Assembly (NCBI GenBank): GCA_011389685.1 | Contig: JAABTV010000006.1 | Span: 1 to 49,990, forward strand | Length of the DNA stretch: 49,990 nt | Reading direction: 5' to 3' | Source: Paracoccaceae bacterium | Lineage (GTDB): Bacteria; Pseudomonadota; Alphaproteobacteria; Rhodobacterales; Rhodobacteraceae | Shown here: piece after piece, positions 24,830 through 32,001 of the stretch | Position numbering within the stretch: position 1 is the stretch's first letter | How the letters are laid out: each line of letters opens with the position of its first letter | Translations under genes and position numbers: made by a program | Notes under the pieces: model-generated | The model's database searches: none | What the model was told of the DNA's origin: nothing | What the model saw: only the letters and a program-made list of their open reading frames with translations

Positions 24830-25476
24830 ATCATCTCGAACCGGCCATCCGGGCGCTCGCCCATCAAGGCGATCCGATCCAGCACGAACGCGTCGGGCAG
24901 CGGCGGAAGCCGGCTGGCGATCACCTCCGACCACATGTCGATCTGTGTCCGGGGAAGCCGGCCGGTCAAGGTCAGGTGAAAGCGGAACGCCTCCATCACG
25001 TAGGGATAGCCCCAGCGGACCAGCAGCGCCTCCTGCGCAGGGCTCAGCCCGGCCTTGCGCCGCCGCGCCATCTCGTCATCCTCCAGCGGCGCGCGAAACG
25101 CGTCCAGCTGCGCAACGCAGGTCGCGGCGACGCGCGCGATCCCGGCGGTATCGCCCTGCGGCACAAGCGCCATGAACCGGCCCAGCGGCGCAACGACCAG
25201 CCCCCCGCTGCTTGCGGGCGCGGTGGAGTCGGCCAACCGGGCCGTGGCCTGTTCCAGATCGGCCCGCGAACATCCCGGTGCCAGCCGGAAAGGCGGTTTC
25301 AGCGTGCCGTGGAAGCCGTATTTCGCCGCCGTCACCGTTATGTCACCCAGGCCGGGCAGATCAGGCTGCGCCACGGCCTGGCCGCGCCGCGCATCCCAGC
25401 CCAGCCATTCGGCCCCGAAATCGGCCAGCGCCCCGCGGGGTGGCAGGTAATAGACCGCAAAGCGAGTATATGACAT
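24805..25476 (-). CDS. DUF1045 2H-phosphoesterase-like phosphonate metabolism protein
   Basis: A 223-residue protein of the DUF1045 family found in phn clusters. It has two H-x-T/S-x motifs (FHGTLK near residue 54 and FHLTLT near 168), the signature of 2H phosphoesterases that open cyclic nucleotide or ribose phosphates. PhnP, the usual cyclic ribose phosphate diesterase, is not in the window, so this gene may serve instead; that is inference. Divergent from phnM. Confidence 0.85.
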   Translation of the reverse strand: MSYTRFAVYYLPPRGALADFGAEWLGWDARRGQAVAQPDLPGLGDITVTAAKYGFHGTLKPPFRLAPGCSRADLEQATARLADSTAPASSGGLVVAPLGRFMALVPQGDTAGIARVAATCVAQLDAFRAPLEDDEMARRRKAGLSPAQEALLVRWGYPYVMEAFRFHLTLTGRLPRTQIDMWSEVIASRLPPLPDAFVLDRIALMGERPDGRFEMIHAFALSG

Positions 25477-25501
25477 GAATTCCCCCATCCTTTCCCGCCC
25501 T

Positions 25502-25521
25502 GTGACAGGCTTCCGTGACAG
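25502..25521 (-). promoter_or_regulatory. CTGTCAC direct repeats between DUF1045 and phnM
   Basis: On the minus strand CTGTCAC occurs twice (25515-25521 and 25502-25508), 13 bp apart, pointing toward the DUF1045 gene. The units equal the Pho half-sites at the phnC promoter, but the spacing is 13 rather than 11 bp, so PhoB binding is uncertain. Confidence 0.35.
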
Positions 25522-25525
25522 ACCC

Positions 25526-26668
25526 ATGTCAGACACCATCTGCCTTGCCAATGCCCGCCTCGTCCTGCCCGACACGGTGATCCGGGGCTGGATCACGATC
25601 AGCGACGGCGTGATCACCGACATCGAGGATGGCGGCCATGTGCCCGACGGGGCGCTGGATTGCGGCGGCGATCACGTCGTTCCCGGGTTGGTCGAACTGC
25701 ATACCGACAATCTCGAACGCCATATCGAGCCGCGCCCCTCGGTCGACTGGCCGCATCTGGCGGCCCTGCTGGCGCATGACGGCGAACTCGCCTCGACCGG
25801 CATCACCACCGTGTTCGACGCGCTGCGCGTCGGCTCGATCCACGAGGGCCTGGCGCGCTACGAGCCCTATGCGCGGCGGCTGGCGGATGAAATGCTGGCA
25901 CTGCGCGCGCAGGGCGTGTTGAAGATCAGCCATTTCCTGCATCTGCGCGCCGAGATCTGCTCCGACACCCTGTTGGAGGAAATGGCCGATTTCGGCCCCG
26001 AGGATCGAGTCGGCATCGTGAGCCTCATGGATCATACCCCCGGCCAGCGCCAGTTTCGCGATATCAACAAGCTGAAAACCTATGTCGCACGCAAGCGCGG
26101 GCTGACCGATGCGGAGTTCGACGCCCATGTCGCGCAGTTGATGACCCTTCAGGACCGTTTTGGCGCGGCCCACGAGGCCGGCGCGGTGGCCCATGCCGCC
26201 CGTTACGGGGCGGTCCTGGCCAGCCATGACGACACCACGCCCGAACAGGTGGCGGTGTCGCATGGCCACGGCATCGGATTCGCCGAATTTCCCACCACGG
26301 TCGAGGCCGCGATCGCCTGCCATGAGCGCGGTATCGCGGTGATGATGGGGGCGCCCAACATCATTCGCGGTGAATCGCATTCGGGCAATGCCTCGGCGCT
26401 GGAACTGGCCGAACGGGGTCTGCTCGACATCGTGTCCTCCGATTACGTGCCGGCGGCGCTGTTGCTGTCGGCCTTTCGGCTGGCCGAGCTCTGGCACGAT
26501 CTGCCACGCGCCATCGCCACGGTCACCGCCAATCCGGCCCGCGCCACCGGCCTTGACGACCGCGGCGCGCTGGCCCCGGGTTTGCGCGGAGATATGATCC
26601 GCGTGGCGGCCCTGGGCGACACGCCGGTGATCCGCGCGGTCTGGTCGCAGGGGCGCCAGGTCGCCTGA
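25526..26668 (+). CDS. phnM: Ribose 1-methylphosphonate 5-triphosphate diphosphatase PhnM
   Basis: A 380-residue amidohydrolase-fold enzyme that removes pyrophosphate from the ribosyl phosphonate triphosphate made by PhnGHIL. Metal ligands fit ELHTDNLERH near residue 60 and later His/Asp clusters (SHDDTTPEQV, SHGHG). The start at 25526 gives a length matching E. coli (378); an ATG at 25475 in the same frame is possible. Divergent from DUF1045 and transcribed apart from the main phn operon. Confidence 0.92.
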   Translation: MSDTICLANARLVLPDTVIRGWITISDGVITDIEDGGHVPDGALDCGGDHVVPGLVELHTDNLERHIEPRPSVDWPHLAALLAHDGELASTGITTVFDALRVGSIHEGLARYEPYARRLADEMLALRAQGVLKISHFLHLRAEICSDTLLEEMADFGPEDRVGIVSLMDHTPGQRQFRDINKLKTYVARKRGLTDAEFDAHVAQLMTLQDRFGAAHEAGAVAHAARYGAVLASHDDTTPEQVAVSHGHGIGFAEFPTTVEAAIACHERGIAVMMGAPNIIRGESHSGNASALELAERGLLDIVSSDYVPAALLLSAFRLAELWHDLPRAIATVTANPARATGLDDRGALAPGLRGDMIRVAALGDTPVIRAVWSQGRQVA

Positions 26669-26678
26669 CGCAGCCGGA

Positions 26679-26822
26679 TCACTCGGCCAGGTGGCAGGCG
26701 ACGCGCGTCGCGCCGATCTTGCGCATCTCGGGGCGCTCGACGCGGCATCGCTCGATGGCGAACGGACAACGCGGATGAAAGGCGCAGCCCGTGGGCGGAT
26801 TGATCGCGTCGGAAATCCTGCC
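26679..26822 (-). pseudogene. C-terminal remnant of an oligopeptide ABC transporter ATPase
   Basis: The last 47 or so codons read GRISDAINPPTGCAFHPRCP and on through RCRVERPE to VACHLAE and a stop. This is the C-terminal zinc/OppF-DppF tail (NPPxGCxFHPRCP…VACH) of peptide-transporter ATPases. Upstream of about 26822 the homology ends; no Walker motifs exist in any frame. It is a broken gene end left between phnM and the UDP-glucose dehydrogenase, marking a deletion or insertion boundary. Confidence 0.8.
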
Positions 26823-27081
26823 CTTGGAGGCTGTTGCGCTCGATCGAATTCGTTTCGCCCAGGCTGCTTGCAGCTCAGGCAGCGCCCGAGCCGGGGTGGG
26901 CCGGCATCGTGGGGCCGGGCCGCCCCGTCCCGTCATCTCGCCGGCGCCCGCAGGTGAACGGGGACCGGGGACCGGCGAGGCGCCAGGGCCACCACGATGA
27001 TTTGGGGATAGAATTGTGAGAGAGGTCCTGCCGGCGCGCCATGATCCGGAAGCGACACATGTCAAGGGCGGACAGGCACGA
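26823..27081. other. Non-coding junction between ABC remnant and ugd
   Basis: About 260 bp with no convincing gene. Short overlapping open frames exist but have arbitrary composition (Pro/Arg/Gly rich). It holds a GGGGACCGGGGACCGG duplication near 26960. It probably represents scrambled DNA left after the ABC transporter gene was cut. Confidence 0.45.
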
Positions 27082-28407
27082 TCAAGGGTCGGCGATGAAA
27101 TTCCCTCGCCCTGTGGAAACATAAGCCTCGAACCCGGCCTTGCGCGCGGCTTTCCAGTCATAGATGTTCCGCAGATCGGCGAGTTTGGCTGTTCGCATCC
27201 GTTTTGCGAGACGTTTCAGATCGAGCGCGCGAAACTCGTTCCATTCGGTCAGAATGACCAGCACATCGGCATTCTGCGCCGCCTTGTAGGCGTCCGCCAC
27301 CCACTGAACCCCCGGCAAGAGGACGTCGCCCTCGCCATGGCCTTGCGGATCGCAGACCCGCACCTTGGCGCCCCCGCCGATCATGGCCGGAATGATGGTC
27401 AGGCTGGGCGCCTCGCGCATGTCGTCGGTGTTCGGCTTGAAGGTCACGCCGAGAACGGCGATCGTCTTGCCGTTGAAGGAACCGTCGCAAAGGTCCGCCA
27501 CCTTGTCGATCATGCGGCGCTTGATTTCGTCATTGACCGTTATGACGGTCTCGACGATCTGCATGGGGACCGCGTTTTCCTGACCGATGCGCGCCAGTGC
27601 CCTTGTATCCTTTGGGAAACAACTGCCGCCATATCCGGGGCCGGCATGCAGGAACTTGTTGCCGATCCGTCCGTCAAGCCCCATCCCCCTTGACACCGCC
27701 TTGATATCCGCGCCGACCCGTTCGCATAGCGCCGCAATCTCGTTGATGAAGGTGATCTTGGTCGCCAGAAACCCGTTCGACGCGTATTTGATCATTTCGG
27801 CGCTTTCCAGATCGGTGGTGATGATCGGGAAATCCCGCAGATAAAGCGGGCGATAGATATTGGCCATGACTTCGGCGGCGCGATCGCTCTGCACCCCGAC
27901 GATCACCCGGTCGGGTTTCATGAAATCGTCGATCGCCGCCCCTTCGCGCAGGAATTCCGGGTTTGACGCCACGTCGAATTCCAGATCCGGGTTCGCCTTG
28001 CGGATCGTGTGTTTGACCTGGCGGTTCGTGCCAACGGGAACGGTCGATTTGGTGACGATCACGGTATAGCGATCGGCAGCCATCGCGATCTCCTGGGCCG
28101 CGGCCATGACATAGCTCAGATCGGCATGCCCGTCGCCGCGCCGTGTCGGTGTGCCCACGGCAATGAAGACGGCATCGGCGCCCTTGACCGCCGCGCTCAG
28201 ATCGAGCGTGAAGGACAAACGCCCGGCTTCCACATTCTTGCTCATCAGCGGCTGCAAGCCGGGTTCGTAGATCGGTATTTCCCCACGCTCCAGCATTTCG
28301 ATCTTGCGCGGATCCTTGTCGACACAAACGACATCGTGACCGAAATCGGAAAAGCAGATTCCCGAGACAAGGCCGACATAACCCGTGCCGATCATGGCGA
28401 TTTTCAT
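27082..28407 (-). CDS. ugd: UDP-glucose 6-dehydrogenase
   Basis: A 441-residue NAD-dependent enzyme making UDP-glucuronate for exopolysaccharide or envelope sugars. N-terminal Rossmann motif GTGYVGLVSG (residues 7-16), the catalytic Cys in GPGYGGSCFPKDT, and the C-terminal UDP-binding domain (LGVTFKPNTDDMREAPS) are all present. No other polysaccharide genes lie nearby, so it is an isolated gene next to a rearranged patch. Confidence 0.95.
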   Translation of the reverse strand: MKIAMIGTGYVGLVSGICFSDFGHDVVCVDKDPRKIEMLERGEIPIYEPGLQPLMSKNVEAGRLSFTLDLSAAVKGADAVFIAVGTPTRRGDGHADLSYVMAAAQEIAMAADRYTVIVTKSTVPVGTNRQVKHTIRKANPDLEFDVASNPEFLREGAAIDDFMKPDRVIVGVQSDRAAEVMANIYRPLYLRDFPIITTDLESAEMIKYASNGFLATKITFINEIAALCERVGADIKAVSRGMGLDGRIGNKFLHAGPGYGGSCFPKDTRALARIGQENAVPMQIVETVITVNDEIKRRMIDKVADLCDGSFNGKTIAVLGVTFKPNTDDMREAPSLTIIPAMIGGGAKVRVCDPQGHGEGDVLLPGVQWVADAYKAAQNADVLVILTEWNEFRALDLKRLAKRMRTAKLADLRNIYDWKAARKAGFEAYVSTGRGNFIADP

Positions 28408-28558
28408 GGAGACTGCCCTTTGCGTTTTTGTTCCTTGTCACCCAAGCCTGAAATCCTGTCAACGTGGCCTGCCACCGCGGTTTCGATCTGTGATCATCTG
28501 GCATACAAGACCGCTTCTCGCGTTGCCTGTGCTGCGGCGCTTGCCTATTCTGTGGCGC

Positions 28559-29365
28559 ATGCAGCCCGACATGTCTCATGCACACCTCCAGGGCGACGTG
28601 ATCGACCCGGCGCGGGCCTCGGCGATGCTGGCGGTTCTGGGCCGTGCGGGGGGTGTGAAACCGGGCGACGAACTGCCGCCGTTCTTTCATCAACTTTATT
28701 TCTGGGAGGCCCGGCCACCGCATGAGCTTGGGCGGGACGCGCATCCACGCACCGGAATCGGGCTCATACCCGACATGGGCCTGCCGCGGCGGATGTGGGC
28801 CGGCGGGCGGCTGCGATTTCATGCGCCGCTGGTCGCGGGAGAGGCGGCCGAGAAACGCAGCACTGTTGAAACCACCAACTGCAAGGACGGGCGGAGCGGG
28901 CCGCTGGCCTTTGTCACGCTGCGCCACGAGATCCGGCAGGGCGGCACGCTTTGCGTGACCGAATGGCAGGATCTGGTCTATCGCGAGGAGCCGGCGCCGG
29001 GCCGGCCCCAGCCCACGCGCCCCGTCGCACCCGTGGGGGAAGAGCAAGCGACGAGCGTGACTTTCGATTCAACAATGCTGTTTCGCTATTCCGCGCTGAC
29101 CTTCAACGGCCACCGCATCCATTATGACGAGAGCTATGCCCGCGCGGTCGAGGGCTATGACGGGCTTGTCGTGCACGGCCCGCTTCTGGCACAGCTTCTG
29201 ATGCTGATGGCGCAGGATGCGCTTGGCCCGCTCAGGGGGTTCGCGTTCCGGGCGACGGCGCCGCTCATGCATCATGAGACCGCGACGCTGTGCCGGACGG
29301 GCCCTGCGCTTTGGGTGCGCGGCCCGGACGGGCGGCAATGCATGCAGGCCGAAGCCGAGGTCTGA
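28559..29365 (+). CDS. HTD2/MaoC-like (FAS1-like) acyl-CoA hydratase
   Basis: About 268 residues. The N-terminal half fits the FAS1-like/MaoC N-terminal hot-dog dehydratase; the C-terminal half has the hydratase sequence FSALTFNGHRIHYD-type motif (here RYSALTFNGHRIHYDESYA) and DGLVVHGPLLAQLL. Such two-hot-dog proteins include mesaconyl-C4-CoA/itaconyl-CoA hydratases. The exact substrate is unknown. The frame is open back to 28385; ATGs at 28559 and 28571 are the likely starts. Ends 3 bp before the convergent oxidoreductase stop. Confidence 0.78.
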   Translation: MQPDMSHAHLQGDVIDPARASAMLAVLGRAGGVKPGDELPPFFHQLYFWEARPPHELGRDAHPRTGIGLIPDMGLPRRMWAGGRLRFHAPLVAGEAAEKRSTVETTNCKDGRSGPLAFVTLRHEIRQGGTLCVTEWQDLVYREEPAPGRPQPTRPVAPVGEEQATSVTFDSTMLFRYSALTFNGHRIHYDESYARAVEGYDGLVVHGPLLAQLLMLMAQDALGPLRGFAFRATAPLMHHETATLCRTGPALWVRGPDGRQCMQAEAEV

Positions 29366-29368
29366 GTC

Positions 29369-30409
29369 TCAGAGCGAGGCTTCGGGGCGGAAGCCTTCGG
29401 GGATCGTATCGCGCCCGTCAAGCACCAGATCGGCCATGGCGCGCGCCACGCCGGGGGCCATGCCGAACCCGATCTTGAAGCCGCCATTGGCGATGAACTG
29501 ATCCGGGGCGAGCGGGTGGCGGCCCAGCATGGGTGCGCGGCTCTTGGCACGGGGGCGCAGGCCGGCCCAGGCCTCGATGATCCGCACGCCAGCGAGCACG
29601 GGCATGACGGCGATGGCCTTGGCGATCACCGCGTCGAGCCGTTCATCGGTGCTTTCGGGATGGTCGTAGTCGCGTTCACTGGTAGAGCCAACGGCCACGG
29701 TGCCATCCGCGTGGGGCACGATGTGAACGCCATCCGCAAAGACCTGCGGCCGGTCGCGGGCATCGAGCGCGAAGAGCGCGGCCTGCCCCTTGACGCCATT
29801 GCCCACCATGCGCCCGAGTGCGGCGCTGATCCGGTCCAGATCCCATGTGCCGGCGGCCCAGATCACCGCGCCCTCGTCGCTTGCCGTGTCGGTCAACTCA
29901 CCGCCTTTCGCGCGGATCGCGGCCACCAGCGCACGGACCGCCTGTCGCGGATGGATGCGCGCGGTGAGCGTGTCGTGGATGAGCCAGCCGGTCGGGCTGT
30001 GCGGTGCCCAGTCGGCAGCGCTGTCGGCCGCGATCACCCGCCATTCGGCGTGGCCCTGCCACAGGGCGCCGGCGGTGGCTTTGCGCGCACGGGCCAGAGC
30101 TAGGGCGTTGTCGTCCAGCACCGGCTGAAGCCGCCCCAAACGGGCGTAACCGGGCGAGGTGCCCCCGGCGGCGGCGACCCCGGCCCAGAAATCTTGCGCC
30201 CCCAGAAGGCTTTGCAGTTGAAACGCCTTCTTGTCGTTCCAGTTTTCCGGCACATGCGGGGCCAGCGCGCCGACCACCCCGCCCGAGGCCCCGGCCCCCG
30301 GCCCGTTCGGATCGACGACGCGCACCGTCGCCCCGCGTGTGAGACATTCCCACGCGATGGAGAGGCCGAAAATGCCCGCCCCGCGGATCGTTACGTCGAC
30401 CATTGCCAA
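29369..30409 (-). CDS. FAD-dependent oxidoreductase, MnmC(o)/DadA-like
   Basis: A 346-residue flavoprotein of the glycine/D-amino acid oxidase family. The dinucleotide-binding segment is RGAGIFGLSIAWE (about 9-21), followed by GASGGVVGALAPHVPENW, which resembles the oxidase half of MnmC (ASGN-x-GALYP). The C-terminal FAD segment is WAGLRPRAKSRAPMLG and GGFKIGFGMAPG. It is divergent from mnmD by 58 bp; in E. coli the two activities are fused in one protein. It may remove the carboxymethyl group of cmnm5U34 in tRNA. A plain amino acid oxidase role is the alternative. Confidence 0.75.
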   Translation of the reverse strand: MAMVDVTIRGAGIFGLSIAWECLTRGATVRVVDPNGPGAGASGGVVGALAPHVPENWNDKKAFQLQSLLGAQDFWAGVAAAGGTSPGYARLGRLQPVLDDNALALARARKATAGALWQGHAEWRVIAADSAADWAPHSPTGWLIHDTLTARIHPRQAVRALVAAIRAKGGELTDTASDEGAVIWAAGTWDLDRISAALGRMVGNGVKGQAALFALDARDRPQVFADGVHIVPHADGTVAVGSTSERDYDHPESTDERLDAVIAKAIAVMPVLAGVRIIEAWAGLRPRAKSRAPMLGRHPLAPDQFIANGGFKIGFGMAPGVARAMADLVLDGRDTIPEGFRPEASL

Positions 30410-30467
30410 AGCGTCCCTCTGTCTTCATTGTCCCGCCGTTCAGGGGGGTTTAGGGGATCAGAGCGCA

Positions 30468-31133
30468 ATGGGCCAGAGTGCGGAACTTGAATGGCGCGAC
30501 GGCAAGGTGCCGGTCTCGACCCGGTTCGACGATCCCTATTACAGCCTCGACAACGGGCTGGCCGAGACGTGCCATGTCTTCCTTGACGGCAACGATCTTG
30601 CCGCGCGGCTCTGCGACGGGTTTCACGTGGCCGAACTGGGCTTCGGCACAGGGCTCAACCTTTTGGCGCTGTTGCGGCTCTGGCGCGAGAGCGCGCGCGC
30701 CGGGCGTCTGCATTTCACCAGTTTCGAGGCGTTTCCAGTGGACCTTGACGACATGCGCGCGGCGCATGCGGGTTTTCCCGAACTGGCGGCGGAAAGCGCC
30801 GAGTTTCTTGACGCATTTGCATCCGGCCCGGTGGTCGATCTGCCCGATCTGCACGTCGAGATCATCGAGGGTGATGCGCGCGCGACGCTGCCGCGCTGGC
30901 CGGGGCGGGCCGATGCGTGGTTTCTCGACGGGTTCTCGCCCGCACGGAACCCGGAACTGTGGGGGGCAGACCTGATGCAGGCGGTGGCCGCGCATACCAC
31001 GCCGGGCGGCACGGCAGCGACCTATACCGCCGCGGGGCATGTGCGCCGTGCGCTGCAATCGGCCGGTTTCGAGGTGACGCGCCGACCGGGCTATGGCCGC
31101 AAACGCCATATGACCAAAGCAAGGATGCCCTGA
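30468..31133 (+). CDS. mnmD: tRNA (mnm5s2U34) methyltransferase MnmD
   Basis: A 221-residue SAM-dependent methyltransferase that makes mnm5(s2)U at the tRNA wobble base. SAM-binding motif ELGFGTGLNLLAL (near residue 54) and the diagnostic DAWFLDGFSPARNPELW are clear. It equals the methyltransferase half of E. coli MnmC as a free-standing protein. The ATG at 30468 fits the family's start. The next gene begins 1 bp after its stop. Confidence 0.93.
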   Translation: MGQSAELEWRDGKVPVSTRFDDPYYSLDNGLAETCHVFLDGNDLAARLCDGFHVAELGFGTGLNLLALLRLWRESARAGRLHFTSFEAFPVDLDDMRAAHAGFPELAAESAEFLDAFASGPVVDLPDLHVEIIEGDARATLPRWPGRADAWFLDGFSPARNPELWGADLMQAVAAHTTPGGTAATYTAAGHVRRALQSAGFEVTRRPGYGRKRHMTKARMP

Positions 31134-31134
31134 G

Positions 31135-32001
31135 ATGATCGAGCAGAACACCCGCCTCGGCATTCTCCTGATGATCGCGACCACATTCGTCTTCGCGGCG
31201 CAGGATGGGATCTCGCGGCACCTTGCCGGGGAATACAACGTTCTGATGGTGGTGATGATCCGCTATTGGTTCTTTGCCGCCTTCGTCATCGCGGTGGCCC
31301 GGCGCAAGGCGGGCGGGATCGGCGCCGCCGCCGCCACGACACAGCCGTTCCTCCAGGTCTTTCGCGGGCTGCTTCTGGCCACGGAAATCTGCGTGATGAT
31401 CCTTGCCTTTACCCTGCTTGGCCTGGTCGAGAGTCACGCGGTCTTTACCTGCTATCCGCTTCTGATCGCGGCCCTTTCGGGGCCGATCCTGGGCGAGCGG
31501 GTCGGCTGGCGGCGCTGGGTGGCGATCGCGGTGGGGTTTGTCGGCGTGCTGATCATCCTGCGCCCGGGCTTCGGGGTGTTCGCCGTCGAGGCGGTGGTGC
31601 CGCTTGTCGCCGCGCTTCTGTTTGCGCTTTACGGGCTTCTCACCCGCTTTGCGGCGCGGCGCGACAGCACGGCGACCTCGTTTTTCTGGACCGGCACGAT
31701 GGGGGCGATGATGATGACCGTGATCGGCGTCTGGTCGTGGGAGCCGATGATCACCGGCGACTGGGGATGGATGGGGGTTCTGTGCATCACCGGCGCGTTG
31801 GGGCACTGGCTGTTGATCAAGACCTATGAGGTGGCCGAGGCCAGCGCGGTGCAGCCCTTTGCCTATCTGCAACTGGTCTTTGCCTCGGTGATCGGAGTGA
31901 TGATCTTTGGCGAGGTGGTGAAACTGAACGTGGCGCTGGGGGCCGGGCTGATCGTGGGAGCGGGGCTATTCACCCTCTGGCGGGAGCGGCAGAACGCTTG
32001 A
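31135..32001 (+). CDS. EamA/DMT-family transporter
   Basis: A 288-residue inner-membrane protein with about ten hydrophobic segments in two EamA repeats (GPILGERVGWRRWVAIAVGF in the first half, FGEVVKLNVALGAGLIVG at the end). Substrate unknown. It starts immediately after mnmD and its 3' end overlaps the convergent transglycosylase gene by 36 bp. Confidence 0.85.
   Translation: MIEQNTRLGILLMIATTFVFAAQDGISRHLAGEYNVLMVVMIRYWFFAAFVIAVARRKAGGIGAAAATTQPFLQVFRGLLLATEICVMILAFTLLGLVESHAVFTCYPLLIAALSGPILGERVGWRRWVAIAVGFVGVLIILRPGFGVFAVEAVVPLVAALLFALYGLLTRFAARRDSTATSFFWTGTMGAMMMTVIGVWSWEPMITGDWGWMGVLCITGALGHWLLIKTYEVAEASAVQPFAYLQLVFASVIGVMIFGEVVKLNVALGAGLIVGAGLFTLWRERQNA

Noticed and set aside
26834..27019. 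61-codon plus-strand frame in the junction before ugd
   Set aside because: No ribosome-binding site, Pro/Arg-rich product, and several other frames overlap it; not supportable as a gene.
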